From the NCBI GenBank assembly GCA_041686955.1, contig JAWLCV010000011.1, positions 12,188-76,187 on the forward strand: a stretch of DNA of 64,000 nt. Direction: 5' to 3'. Origin of the DNA: UBA7803 sp041686955 (GTDB lineage: Bacteria; Pseudomonadota; Gammaproteobacteria; Pseudomonadales; Azotimanducaceae). The position numbers were made by a program, and so were the translations under genes. Below are positions 35,549 to 45,017 of this stretch, piece after piece; the first letter of the stretch is position 1; the number at the start of each line of letters is the position of its first letter. Under the pieces are notes generated by a model. That model was not told the DNA's origin. It saw only the letters and a list, made by a program, of their open reading frames with translations, and did not search any database.

Positions 35549-36037
35549 CTACTCCACCTGGAAGATTCGGTACGTCACGCCACGCGCTGTGCGGCGCCCA
35601 CTGCCCACGGCCACGATCTCGTTCAGCCAGCCGTAACGCGGTGAGGCCGTTTCGAAGACCGGGCAGATGCGGAAGTAGTACTCCGCAGGATCCACCGACT
35701 CCACAGTGGCGGGATCCCGGAAAGCGTCGGCCACCGCTGCTGGTACCACCAGGCGCCCCGTATAGGTGACGTAGATGAGTTCACCGTCGTCGGTCTGCCA
35801 CAGCGAGCGGACGTCCACGGCCGTGGCGATGCCGCCATCCGCAGCGCTTCCGCCCTCCGACCAGTCCGCACCGCTGCGGCGCACCTCGCCGGACAGCCGC
35901 GGGCCCCGGAACCAGCCGCCCGCTATGTCGCTCACCCGCCGGTTTCGCCACGGCGAACGGCCAATGGCCAATGGCGCGTCTGCGTCGAGCTCGATGATGA
36001 CCTCGCAGAGGAAACGCGCGCTCAAGGTGTCCAGCAT
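35549..36037 (-). CDS. DUF3237 domain protein
   Basis: 162 residues, small beta-barrel family. RVSDIAGGWFRGPRLSGEVR, then GADWSEGGSAADGGIATAVD and the C-terminal EYYFRICPVFETASPRYGWL and VTYRIFQVE match DUF3237. Members are found near aromatic and terpene degradation genes; no activity is established. The start at 36037 has GGGAAAAGG upstream and lies 11 bp after the TonB receptor stop. The last codons precede the MFS gene by 8 bp, so it is the middle of a three-gene operon. Confidence 0.88.
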   Translation of the reverse strand: MLDTLSARFLCEVIIELDADAPLAIGRSPWRNRRVSDIAGGWFRGPRLSGEVRRSGADWSEGGSAADGGIATAVDVRSLWQTDDGELIYVTYTGRLVVPAAVADAFRDPATVESVDPAEYYFRICPVFETASPRYGWLNEIVAVGSGRRTARGVTYRIFQVE

Positions 36038-36048
36038 GCCTTTTCCCG

Positions 36049-38259
36049 CTACCAGCGAAACGTGAACGTCGCGCCGTAGGTGCGCGGCGGCTGATACGTG
36101 TTCAGCTCCTGACCGAACGGTGCGAACGCGACGACATGGGTGCGAATCAGCTCGTCGTCGAGGTTCTTGCCCCATAGGGCGAGCTCCCACGTGTCGTCTA
36201 AGGCCAGCAACGCCACACGCGCATCGATCAGGTCGTACTTCTCCTGAACTTCCAGTGGCGTGTTCGACGCCTCGAAGTAGATTTTGCTCTGACGGGTCCA
36301 ATCCACGCGGGCGATGAGCCTGCCCCAGAGGCCTACCGGCCACTCGTACTGGGCGCCGGCATTCCATTTGTGCTTCGGCGCCCGTGGCAGCGTATTGCCC
36401 GAATGATCGGCGGTGGCACCCGACGCGAAGCTCTCGAACTGAGCGTCCAGATAGCTGTAGCTCATGTTGAGGTCCAGCCCGGGCAGTGGCCGATAGACGG
36501 CCTCGATCTCCACGCCGTCGATCTCGGCTGTAGCCGCGTTGCCGATGACGACGCAACAAAGGGGCACGAGCTGGGAGACCTGAAGATCCTCGTAGTCGAT
36601 GTGAAAGGCCGCGGCGTTCAGCCGCAGACTATCCTCGAGCCACTGGGTCTTTGCACCGAGCTCGTAGCTCCAGGCGAACTCGGGGTCGTATGGCGTCGCC
36701 GCGCTGGCCGCCGTGCCCGCTGTACCCTGAAAGCCGCCGCTCTTGAAGCCGCGAGCAGCGCTGGCATAGACCATGGCGTCATCGCTCAATCGGTAGCTCA
36801 GCGCGAACCGCGGCGTGAACGCATCCCAGTTCTCGTCGGCACTCACCGAATATTCCTCGCCCAGGGGTGGCGGCAGACCCGGTCCCTCGAGCAGCACACC
36901 CGCGAGATCGGCGTCCTTCTTCTCCCACGTCATCCGCGCGCCCACGGTGGCCGTCAGCGCCTCGGTGACGTCGTAGCTCACCTGGCCGAAGATGGCGTAG
37001 CTCTCCGCGTCCACTTTCTGCGGAAAGGAGCCGGTACCGGTTACCGCCGGCACCGGAAACGTCTGCACCAGGATCTCGTTGCGCTCGACGTCCTCCGTGA
37101 GATAGTAGAGACCGGCCACGCCACCGAGTCTTCCGTCCAGCGCGTGGAAGCTGAGGCGCAGTTCCTGGCTGAACTGGTTTGCTTCCTCGATGTTCTCGTT
37201 GAACGACTCGATCTGGGTAGGCGGATTGATGGGATTGCTGAAGAAGGCATCCGCGTGCGCGTAATCCGACGTGCGATACGCGGTGACGGACGTGAGCGTT
37301 CCGAGACCGGTTTCGTAGTCCAAGTGAGCGCTGATGCCCGTCACCTCGCGGTCCAGGTAGCCATCGTCGAAGGCGTTGACCCGGCGCGGATCGGGATCTA
37401 CCCCGACGCAGTGCACGCCGCCATTGAAAGTGACGTCGCAATCGTTGTCCCGCGGCTGCCCACGCTGGTCCTGATTCACGTGATCCAGCGCGACGATGAC
37501 GTCGAGCACCTCGCTCGGCCGGTATCGCAACGCCAACCGGCCGCCGATGGAATCCTCGTCGTCCACATCGTGGCCGGTGGTCACGTTCTTCGTGTAGCCG
37601 TTGCGCTGCCGCGAGCTCACTGCACCCGATATGGCGAAGGAGTCGCTGACGGTGCGGTTGAAGCGGCCGAGCAGCTCCATTCGGTCGTAGCGGCCGAAGG
37701 TTCCGCTGACCTCGGCCAAGTTCTCGCCTAGCGAGGGTCGGCGACTGGTCAGGCTGATTGCGCCGCCCACCACGTTCTTGCCGAACAACGTGCCCTGGGG
37801 GCCGCGCAGCACCTCGACCCGTTCGAGATCGTACAGATCCAGCGGTGCCGCGCCGCCTCGACCGATGTAGACGCCGTCGACGAACATCACCACCGAGGCG
37901 TCGCCGCCGGCGTTCGAATTGATCCCCTCGGTGCCGATGCCGCGAATCGCCAGGTTCGGCTCGCCTGGGTTGACCTCCGTCGCAGTGAAGCTGGGAGTAC
38001 GCTGGGCGATGTCGATCATCGTGTTCATGCGATTGACCCACAGCTCGTCCTCGCCGTAAGCACTGACCGCGATGGGTACGTCCTGCAGGTTCTCCTCGAC
38101 GCGCTGCGCCGTCACGACGATGGCCTCTATGACCGTGCTCTGGTCGCGCTGGATCGAATCGCTTCCCGCCGCGGCCTGAGCCAGTCCGGGCCCCGTGACT
38201 GATGCGCCGAGAATCAGCCCGGCAGCGCCTGCGACGCCCATGGATCGCTTCATCGACAT
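36049..38259 (-). CDS. TonB-dependent outer-membrane receptor
   Basis: 736 residues. Signal peptide ending near GLAQAAAG, TonB box EAIVVTAQRVEEN, plug with VPIAVSAYGEDELW and VEVLRGPQGTLFGKNVVGGA, and a barrel ending TFTFRW. GGGAGGGG lies about four bases before the ATG at 38259; a longer start at 38286 exists. Operon with DUF3237 and MFS genes implies paired outer- and inner-membrane uptake of one compound. It is similar in style to the receptor at 24274-26574 (same GPQGT-FGKN loop) but clearly diverged. Confidence 0.94.
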   Translation of the reverse strand: MSMKRSMGVAGAAGLILGASVTGPGLAQAAAGSDSIQRDQSTVIEAIVVTAQRVEENLQDVPIAVSAYGEDELWVNRMNTMIDIAQRTPSFTATEVNPGEPNLAIRGIGTEGINSNAGGDASVVMFVDGVYIGRGGAAPLDLYDLERVEVLRGPQGTLFGKNVVGGAISLTSRRPSLGENLAEVSGTFGRYDRMELLGRFNRTVSDSFAISGAVSSRQRNGYTKNVTTGHDVDDEDSIGGRLALRYRPSEVLDVIVALDHVNQDQRGQPRDNDCDVTFNGGVHCVGVDPDPRRVNAFDDGYLDREVTGISAHLDYETGLGTLTSVTAYRTSDYAHADAFFSNPINPPTQIESFNENIEEANQFSQELRLSFHALDGRLGGVAGLYYLTEDVERNEILVQTFPVPAVTGTGSFPQKVDAESYAIFGQVSYDVTEALTATVGARMTWEKKDADLAGVLLEGPGLPPPLGEEYSVSADENWDAFTPRFALSYRLSDDAMVYASAARGFKSGGFQGTAGTAASAATPYDPEFAWSYELGAKTQWLEDSLRLNAAAFHIDYEDLQVSQLVPLCCVVIGNAATAEIDGVEIEAVYRPLPGLDLNMSYSYLDAQFESFASGATADHSGNTLPRAPKHKWNAGAQYEWPVGLWGRLIARVDWTRQSKIYFEASNTPLEVQEKYDLIDARVALLALDDTWELALWGKNLDDELIRTHVVAFAPFGQELNTYQPPRTYGATFTFRW

Positions 38260-38517
38260 GATTCCCCTCCCGCATCGAACCTTCACCGGAAATTACATAG
38301 GTTGCTAAGGATTTGCAACCGCGCCGCAATCCGACGACCGGAGGGCAGCAAAAGCTCGCCACGCCGCCACAAGTTGACGCCCCTCACGATTGCCGCAGGC
38401 GGCGTTCGCGTGAGACACCGATACGGGACGAGGGTCGCAGCCGGAGCGTGATGCGCTCGACGTGGCCGCGCCGCGACTCTGTAACAATGGCGCCCCCTTT
38501 GATAAGCGAGTTGACAG

Positions 38518-39054
38518 ATGAGACGAGTGCTGGCAGCAACCCTGGCATTCCATGCCGGTGCCGCGCTGGCGGAGAGCGGCTTCTATACGGGTGCCGGGGT
38601 CGGATTCTACGAGGACGATTTCACCGCGGGCGGGGTGGTCGACGTGGAAATCGATCGGACCGACTTCCGCGTGTTCCACGGCTACCGGTTCAACGACTTC
38701 CTCTCCCTGCAGGCCGACGTGATCCGCTCCGGATTCGACGTCGAGGCCGATGGCGTCGTGGTGGAGGAAGCGCGACCGTGGCTGGGCGAGGTTTCGGTCA
38801 AACCCTCGTTGCCCATCGGCAATCAGCGGGTCCAGGTGTACGCCCGGGCCGGCTACGCGTTCGACATCCGCGACGACGTCGACGCCTTCGACATCGACAT
38901 CAGCGACTGGTCGTGGGCCGGCGGCGTGGAAGTGTTCATCGACGAGCGTTGGGCCGTGCGGGCCGAGTATTACGGCATCGACTGGAGCAGCGACGCGTTC
39001 GAGAACGGCAGCTTCGGGGTGGCTTTCACCTACAATATGCGCGATCCCCGCTGA
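38518..39054 (+). CDS. OmpA-like small outer-membrane beta-barrel protein
   Basis: 178 residues. Signal peptide ends ALAES, followed by eight alternating strands typical of the OmpA/OmpW-type barrel: GFYTGAGVGFYED, DFRVFHGYRFNDFLSLQADV, VYARAGYAFDI, SWAGGVEVFIDERWAVRAEY and a final strand GVAFTYNMRDP. It belongs to the same class as 40326-40868 on the opposite strand, with a matching plan and acidic loops. No periplasmic domain. Function unknown, possibly small-molecule passage or surface integrity. Confidence 0.85.
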   Translation: MRRVLAATLAFHAGAALAESGFYTGAGVGFYEDDFTAGGVVDVEIDRTDFRVFHGYRFNDFLSLQADVIRSGFDVEADGVVVEEARPWLGEVSVKPSLPIGNQRVQVYARAGYAFDIRDDVDAFDIDISDWSWAGGVEVFIDERWAVRAEYYGIDWSSDAFENGSFGVAFTYNMRDPR

Positions 39055-39108
39055 CCGACCCGCCACCGGATCGGTACACTTGCCTGGTGTTGCACAGGAC
39101 GCAGGCGT

Positions 39109-40281
39109 GTGACCCGATTCCCCACATGGGCGGCACGGTGGTGCGCGTCCCCGATACTGGCGCTGATCCTCGCCGCGGCCGTGGCTGCGGCGGAGGCTCC
39201 GGCGCCGCTGCCGGACTGGCAGGAGGTGATCCGCCGTAGCCCCTACTGGGAGAGCCAGGGGATGCACGGCAACCTCACCACCATCCGCCGCTGGGTGCTG
39301 GCCGGGGAGGCGTACTGCGAGGACGAGGAGCGGCATATCCTCTTCGACCGCCGCGCCACCTTCGTCGGCTACATCGAGAACGAAGGTAGCCCGGAGGCCA
39401 ATCACCGGAAGATCAATCACGAGCGGCGTCGGCTGGCAGCGGAGGGGCGTACCGACGCGTGGGTCGCCGGCGGCCGGGACCGCATCGGCTATCCGTTCGT
39501 ATTGGCGTGCAAGCAGCCCGATGCCCGCCTGGCGGATGCCCTCGCCCGTTATACCGGCGAGGACGAAGGTGCGCGGTTGTGGGGCACCTGGGACGGCATG
39601 CGGGTGGGAACCAGGGACGCGCCGGTGTCGCTGCACCAGGCGATCCGTCAGGTTTACGACGACCGCCTGGCCAGGGGCCGCATCAGCCTGCCCTCCCACC
39701 TGCTCTCGACGCTCGCCGGCAAGGTGATCATCGAGAGCGGCGGCCGGCAGGACGCTCATTCCCAGGCGGATGCCCGGGGCGTGATGCAGCTATCGCCGCC
39801 GGCGCTGAACGACTGCGAGCTGGATCCCCGATTCCACTTCCACCGGCTGGCGCAGATCGACTGTGCCCTGTACCTGCTCGAGCAGAACCATCGCAACCTG
39901 CTGCCGGCTTTCCACACCCGGTTCGGCCACCTGCCCGAGGACAAGGCCGAGGCGCTCTACGACATGCTGCTGCTGCAGGCCTACCACGGCGGTGTGGGGC
40001 GGGTGGTCGATCTGCTCACGGACCCGAAGCTGGACGCCGCTGCCCGCTACTTCGCCGACTACCACCACCGTTTCACCGCGGGCGACGTCGCCCTGGGGCT
40101 GGTGTTCCACAATCTGGGGCGTAACCGGCTTGGATTCGCGTCGCTTTACTACGTCACCGACGTGAGCATCGCCACCGAGGCCGCATGCGCGGCGGTGAAG
40201 GATCTGGAAGGATGTGATGGTCAGCGAATGGCTGTCAGCCGTCGGCTTTCGGCAGGGGACGGGTCGCCAGAGGCTGACTGA
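39109..40281 (+). CDS. Lytic-transglycosylase-like periplasmic protein
   Basis: 390 residues with a signal peptide (residues about 1-29). The SLT-type core is at about residues 200-235: LAGKVIIESGGRQDAHSQAD, then ARGVMQLSPPALNDC, giving the catalytic Glu in IIESGG and the G-x-MQL motif. A C-terminal helical part contains LLLQAYHGGVGRVVDLL. An N-terminal unknown domain of about 150 residues precedes it. It would cleave peptidoglycan glycan strands. The start is GTG at 39109. It stands between two small barrel proteins. Confidence 0.8.
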   Translation: MTRFPTWAARWCASPILALILAAAVAAAEAPAPLPDWQEVIRRSPYWESQGMHGNLTTIRRWVLAGEAYCEDEERHILFDRRATFVGYIENEGSPEANHRKINHERRRLAAEGRTDAWVAGGRDRIGYPFVLACKQPDARLADALARYTGEDEGARLWGTWDGMRVGTRDAPVSLHQAIRQVYDDRLARGRISLPSHLLSTLAGKVIIESGGRQDAHSQADARGVMQLSPPALNDCELDPRFHFHRLAQIDCALYLLEQNHRNLLPAFHTRFGHLPEDKAEALYDMLLLQAYHGGVGRVVDLLTDPKLDAAARYFADYHHRFTAGDVALGLVFHNLGRNRLGFASLYYVTDVSIATEAACAAVKDLEGCDGQRMAVSRRLSAGDGSPEAD

Positions 40282-40325
40282 TCGTCCCCTGCCAGCCGCT
40301 GACGGCTGATCGCCGACCGCTCGGA

Positions 40326-40868
40326 CTAGCGGAAGTTGTAGACGGCGGAGATTCCGAGCATGCTCAGGTCGCCTCCGTCCACGTCCACGGCGCTCCACTC
40401 ACCGCGCACGGTCCAGTTGTCGTTGATGTCGAAGGCGCCGCCGATGCCGTAGGTGAACGCGCTGTCCTTGTCGCTGTCGGAGACGCTGACCAGACCGTTG
40501 CTCACCTTGACGTCCATGTCGTAACGCGACCAGCCGAGGACCGCGAAGGCGGTGAAGTTGTCCGCGAGCGGCATGCTCGGGCGCACGGCCACGTCGAAGG
40601 CCGAGCCGTCGGTCTCCACGTCGAAGCCCATGGCGTCGCCGGACGCTTCGAACAGCTTGCTGTAGCCCACCTCGAAGCTCACGTATTCGTTCATACGGTA
40701 GCCGCCGAACACCCGCAGGGCTTCCGCATTCTCGTCGAAATCGATGTCGTCGACGTCGATGAAGTACATGCCGAGCCCGGAGCCCGCGAAAAAGCCCGGC
40801 TCCTCCGCCATGGCGCTGCCACTGATCGCTGCCGCCAGAACCCCGGCCATCATTACTCGACTCTTCAT
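40326..40868 (-). CDS. OmpA-like small outer-membrane beta-barrel protein
   Basis: 180 residues. Signal ends AMAEEPG, then strands GFFAGSGLGMYFIDVDDIDF, EALRVFGGYRMNEYVSFEVG, AFDVAVRPSMPLADNFTAFA, YGIGGAFDINDNWTVRGEWS and GISAVYNFR with a terminal aromatic-basic end. The ATG at 40868 follows GGAGAA. It parallels the barrel gene at 38518 and is convergent with the transglycosylase-like gene. Acidic loops suggest calcium or cation association (inference). Confidence 0.87.
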   Translation of the reverse strand: MKSRVMMAGVLAAAISGSAMAEEPGFFAGSGLGMYFIDVDDIDFDENAEALRVFGGYRMNEYVSFEVGYSKLFEASGDAMGFDVETDGSAFDVAVRPSMPLADNFTAFAVLGWSRYDMDVKVSNGLVSVSDSDKDSAFTYGIGGAFDINDNWTVRGEWSAVDVDGGDLSMLGISAVYNFR

Positions 40869-40995
40869 TGTTTCTCCATTTTTGGCTTGGACCGGGGTGC
40901 ATGGTCTACGGAAGCGACCGGGGCAACCGTGATCCACGCCGCATTCCCGGTGCACGGGCTACGGCGGATTCGCCACTGTGACGAGTCTCACGTAG

Positions 40996-43464
40996 TCAGT
41001 CGATAACCGCCGAGACGCGCCCGTACATGAGCCGGCCATTGCCGTTGATCGGGCTGTAGCTGGAGTACGGGTAAAGGCCATTCGCCACCGGCTGCCCGGC
41101 GCCGCTCGAGCGCACCTCCGGGTACTCATCCAGCAGGTTGTGGACCCCTACCCCGAAGGTCACGCTGCGATTGACCGCGAAGGAAACGTCCAGATCCAGC
41201 AGCCACAGCGGATCGATCCGCAGCGGGCCGGCGGCGTCGAAGGAGAGATCCTCGGTTTCTCCAAACCGGGTGAGACGGGCTCGCACGTCCACCGGACCGC
41301 GTGCCCAGGCCGCACCGAGGATCAGCTTGGAATCCGGCTGCTCGGCTTCGAGCTGCGCCGCGGCCAGCGAGCCGAACGGCTCGAACGTCGCGCCGGTCAG
41401 CGGGCTCGTGGTCCCGTGAACCGAGACGTCGGTCCAGCGCCGGGTGGCAGCGGCGTGCAGGTCCAGCCGTCCCGACCGGAGATCCATGGCGTAGCGGGCG
41501 CCCAGGTCCACGCCGCGCACCCGGACGTCGCTGCCGTTGAACGCCAGCCGAGCCGCAAAAACCGCGGCGTCGGTTCCGGCCTGCTCCAGCGCGTCCGTCA
41601 CGGCTGCCCCGGAAAGCTCGTCGGAAAGCACCACCCGGTCGTCCACGTCCACCTGCCAGGCGTCGATGGTGAGACGCAGGGCGGGGACGGGCGTGTAGAC
41701 CGCGCCGGCGCTCAGGTGAACCGCCGACTCCTCGTCGAGCTCGTCGACCCCCAGGGCGCTGGCCACCGGGCTGCCCGGCGCGAACACGCCTTGCAGCACG
41801 GGCCCCGCCCCGGTCGCGGTGGCGCGGGTGCGGGTGTACGTGGTCTGGGCCAGGGAGGGTGCCCGGAAGCCCAGCCCGCCGGCGGCCCGCAGCAGCAGCG
41901 CGTCACTCAGCTCCACGTCGGCGCCGAGGTCGAAGCTGAGCTGCTCGTCCAGGCCGTCGTAGGCATCCAGCCGGAGCGCCGCTGCCAGCGTCACGCGCCG
42001 GCCGAGGCGATTGCGGGCGCTGACGTAGGCGGCGGTGAGATCCCGGGTGCCTTCCACCTCGTCCCGATACCCGAAAAAACCCTGGGACCAGGCCGGGACC
42101 GGACCCGCCGCCGGGTCGCGCTCGCCGGCATCGAGATAGGAAGCGAGCTCGCCCCGCTCCATCTCGTACTCCTCGCTGCGGGACTCCACCCCGGCTTCCA
42201 CCCACAGCGGATGCGCGAGGAAGCCCACCGTCAGATCCCGGCTCGCCTCGAGTGCGATGCGCCGCATCTGCATCTCGTTGTTCCCCGTCACGAAGCCGGT
42301 GGGACTCAGCCCGCCGAAGCTCGGATTCAGCGAGCCGTCGACGGTCCAGTCGATCTCGTCCTCCCGCTGGCTGTAGCTCGCGTCCCAGTTCCAGCCCCAG
42401 TGGCTGCCTTTGAAACCGATGGTGAAATTGCGGTCGTCGATATCCGACTCGACGATGGGCAGGAATCCGTCGGGGTAGAGCTCAGGGGCGTTGCGCGGGT
42501 CCACCGGGCGCACGAACTCGGCGGTGCTCTCGCTGTCGCGGGTGCCGAGCGCGGTGAAGCCGTACAGCGTCACCCTGTCGGAGAGCGGCAGCGCTGCATT
42601 CAGTGAGATGTCGAGCTCCGTCATCTCCGGGTCGCCATAGCGGGTCTGCAGGCGGTCGATGGTGCGCTCGCGCACGTCGAAGCTGTCGTCGCCACGCAAG
42701 GGGTATTGCTGCCGGGGGTCGAAGCCGCCACGGCTGGTGGCCTCACGATCCTCGTACTCGGCGGCCAGGTGCACGAAGCCACCGTTGCCGAGCGCGAAGC
42801 CCCAGTCGCCCATCAGCGCCAGGTCGTCGCCGTCGCCATCGTCCACCACGCGCTCGCTGGCGCGGCCGAGCCGCAGGCTGCCGTCTTCGATCACCACCCC
42901 TTCCAGCTTGGGCACTCCGCTGATGGTGGTGCGGCGCTGGCCGAAGGAGGCGCCGAGCCGGCCGCCGGCCGGGGCGTCCTCCAGCACGATGTTGATCACG
43001 CCGGCCAGCGCCCCGGAGCCGTGGCGGCCGGAGGCGCCGCCCTCCATGATCTCCACCCGGCTCACGGCGCTGAAGGGAACGAGGCCGAGATCGAAACCGA
43101 CCGAACCGCGGCCGGGCATGTCCGACGTGTAGAACAGCGCGCTGGTGTGCTGCGGCTGCCCGTTGACCAGCACCACCATCTGATCCGGCGCGAGCCCGCG
43201 CAGAGTTCCTACCCGCACGTGGTCGTCGCCGGCCCCACCTGCGTTCACGGCAAAGGGTGCGGGAAAGTGAAACGACGGCAGCAGCGCTGCGAGAGCCGCG
43301 GCGAGATCCGTCTCGCCGGTGGCGGCCAGCTCGTCCCGGTGCAGCACCGTGACGATGCGGCCGACCGGGGTGACGGCATTGGCTTCGACCGACGAGGTCG
43401 CCGACGAGGTCGCCGTAGCCGACGCCGTCGCAGCCGCGGCCAGCAGAATGGGGAACAGGGGCAT
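40996..43464 (-). CDS. TonB-dependent receptor, third type
   Basis: 822 residues. Its plug is divergent from the other receptors: TVLHRDELAATGETDLAAAL, RGLAPDQMVVLVNGQPQHTS and SRVEIMEGGASGRHGSGALA, then a long barrel. The plug resembles the BtuB/CirA-like general plug more than the steroid-type clade. AAGGAAG lies five bases before the ATG. Divergent from the conserved unknown at 43582 with a 117-bp gap. C-terminal strand ends VSAVID, lacking the usual terminal aromatic, which is unusual. Confidence 0.9.
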   Translation of the reverse strand: MPLFPILLAAAATASATATSSATSSVEANAVTPVGRIVTVLHRDELAATGETDLAAALAALLPSFHFPAPFAVNAGGAGDDHVRVGTLRGLAPDQMVVLVNGQPQHTSALFYTSDMPGRGSVGFDLGLVPFSAVSRVEIMEGGASGRHGSGALAGVINIVLEDAPAGGRLGASFGQRRTTISGVPKLEGVVIEDGSLRLGRASERVVDDGDGDDLALMGDWGFALGNGGFVHLAAEYEDREATSRGGFDPRQQYPLRGDDSFDVRERTIDRLQTRYGDPEMTELDISLNAALPLSDRVTLYGFTALGTRDSESTAEFVRPVDPRNAPELYPDGFLPIVESDIDDRNFTIGFKGSHWGWNWDASYSQREDEIDWTVDGSLNPSFGGLSPTGFVTGNNEMQMRRIALEASRDLTVGFLAHPLWVEAGVESRSEEYEMERGELASYLDAGERDPAAGPVPAWSQGFFGYRDEVEGTRDLTAAYVSARNRLGRRVTLAAALRLDAYDGLDEQLSFDLGADVELSDALLLRAAGGLGFRAPSLAQTTYTRTRATATGAGPVLQGVFAPGSPVASALGVDELDEESAVHLSAGAVYTPVPALRLTIDAWQVDVDDRVVLSDELSGAAVTDALEQAGTDAAVFAARLAFNGSDVRVRGVDLGARYAMDLRSGRLDLHAAATRRWTDVSVHGTTSPLTGATFEPFGSLAAAQLEAEQPDSKLILGAAWARGPVDVRARLTRFGETEDLSFDAAGPLRIDPLWLLDLDVSFAVNRSVTFGVGVHNLLDEYPEVRSSGAGQPVANGLYPYSSYSPINGNGRLMYGRVSAVID

Positions 43465-43581
43465 TGCAACTTCCTTGCGGCAAACGCGGCACCCTACGGC
43501 CGGCCGACCCGGAGGTCAATCGGCCACACCGGACACCCGCCGGGCGGACCGTTAGAATCCCCCGGATACAAGGAGGACCCC

Positions 43582-44709
43582 ATGCTGAACCGACTCGACG
43601 ATTTCCCCGTTCACCAGACCCCGGAGCCCCTGGCCCACCCGGCCACCAGCGACCGCAACGTCTACGACCGCACCTGGTTCAACGGTTATGCCGCCGACGG
43701 CTCGTACTACTTCGGGATCGGCATGGCCGTCTACCCGCACCGGGGGATCCTCGACTGCGCCTTCAGCGTGGTGCAGCCCGGGCAGCGCCAGCACTGTTTC
43801 TACGGGTCACGCCGGGCACCCGCCGAGCGCACGGAGATGTCCGTGGGACCGTTCCGCATCGAGATCCTCGAACCCATGCGGCGGGCGCGGGTGGTGCTGG
43901 AGGAGAACGACAGCGGAATCACCTGTGACCTGGTCTTCTCTGCACGTACGGCGTCCATTCAGGAAGCGCGGCAGACCCTGTGGAACGGCACCCGGCGCAC
44001 CATGGACGCCACCCGTTTCGACCAGTTCGGCCGCTGGTCCGGCCGGGTGCGTCATCCCGAGGGTGAGATCGTGGTGGAAGAGTCGGTCTGCCACGGCACC
44101 AAGGACCGTTCCTGGGGCGTGCGCACGGTGGGCGAGCGCGAAGCCGGCGGCGCGCCTGTACAGCCCGGCGGCATCTTCTTTCTGTGGGCCCCGCTGTTCT
44201 GGGAGGATCACGTCTCTCACGCCATCTTCTTCGACGGCCCCCGGGGCGAAGCGCTGGTGCGGGAAGGCATCGTCGCCCCCCTCTACGGCAATGAAACGGA
44301 CGTGCCGGGGGTGGAGGACGGCCGGGACCAGCGCATGGCCACCGCCCGCCACCGGGTGAGCTACCAACCCGGCACCCGGCTGGCCCGCGCCGCCGAGATC
44401 GATCTGGTGAGCCTCGAGGGGGAGACCCGCACGATCGCCCTGGAGCCCATGCTCAAGTTTCAGATGAAGGGGCTGGGCTACGGACACCCGGAATGGGGCC
44501 AGGGGATGTGGAAGGGCGAGCTCGCCACCGGCGGCGAGTCCTTCGATCCCCGTCAGGTGGATCCGCTGGCGCCGGAGAACATCCACGTGCAGCAGGTGGT
44601 TCGCGCCAGCGACGGCGAGCGCCAGGGGATCGGCGTGCTCGAGCAGATCGTCATCGGCCCCTACGCGCCGGCGGGATTCACCAATTTCCTGGACGGCGCG
44701 AAGGGCTGA
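43582..44709 (+). CDS. Conserved protein of unknown function (lipocalin-like layout)
   Basis: 375 residues, no signal peptide. AGGAGG lies four bases before the ATG. Features: DRTWFNGYAADGSYYFGIGM, VEESVCHGTKDRSWGVR, FFLWAPLFWEDHVSHAIFFD, and MKGLGYGHPEWGQGMWKGEL near the end. The strand-rich, Trp- and Gly-rich plan recalls carotenoid-hydratase/AttH-like double lipocalin proteins (weak, from layout only). I cannot assign an activity. It is divergent from a TonB-type receptor, which may indicate a hydrophobic ligand. Confidence 0.78.
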   Translation: MLNRLDDFPVHQTPEPLAHPATSDRNVYDRTWFNGYAADGSYYFGIGMAVYPHRGILDCAFSVVQPGQRQHCFYGSRRAPAERTEMSVGPFRIEILEPMRRARVVLEENDSGITCDLVFSARTASIQEARQTLWNGTRRTMDATRFDQFGRWSGRVRHPEGEIVVEESVCHGTKDRSWGVRTVGEREAGGAPVQPGGIFFLWAPLFWEDHVSHAIFFDGPRGEALVREGIVAPLYGNETDVPGVEDGRDQRMATARHRVSYQPGTRLARAAEIDLVSLEGETRTIALEPMLKFQMKGLGYGHPEWGQGMWKGELATGGESFDPRQVDPLAPENIHVQQVVRASDGERQGIGVLEQIVIGPYAPAGFTNFLDGAKG

Positions 44710-44734
44710 CTCCCACGTACTGCGCCGCAGTACG

Positions 44735-45010
44735 CTAGTGCCGCTGCGGGTCCGGGCGGCCCCAGGATTTCGGGGCCGCGCCCGCGGCGAACAGCGTGAG
44801 CTCCCAGCGCTCGAGGATCACGTCGTGGCGCAGGATGTAGACGGCGCCGTCCGAACCGCGCACCTTGAAGTACCGGTGGTCGGGCGCGATCCAGCGGTCC
44901 TGAACCTCCACCACGTCCACCGCCCTGTCACCCAGGTAGAAGCGGCGCGGCGTCTCCTCACCGCGGTAACCGGCATAGCAGCAGACCAGGAGGTCGTCGG
45001 CGTCTGCCAC
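44735..45010 (-). CDS. Small conserved protein of unknown function
   Basis: 91 residues. Contains RRFYLGDRAVDVVEVQDRW, APDHRYFKVRGSDGAVYILR and HDVILERWELTLF, a compact beta-rich pattern I have seen in small bacterial proteins without an assigned role. No signal peptide. It starts 7 bp after the M48 protease stop, as the last gene of the minus-strand group. Confidence 0.7.
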   Translation of the reverse strand: MADADDLLVCCYAGYRGEETPRRFYLGDRAVDVVEVQDRWIAPDHRYFKVRGSDGAVYILRHDVILERWELTLFAAGAAPKSWGRPDPQRH

Positions 45011-45017
45011 GGCCGCC

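Noticed and set aside
38305..39759. A 484-codon minus-strand frame
   Set aside because: Antisense to a barrel protein and a transglycosylase-like gene, which have signal peptides and motifs; this one has none.
41140..42606. A 488-codon plus-strand frame inside the third TonB receptor region
   Set aside because: No start context, no domains, and antisense to a clear receptor.
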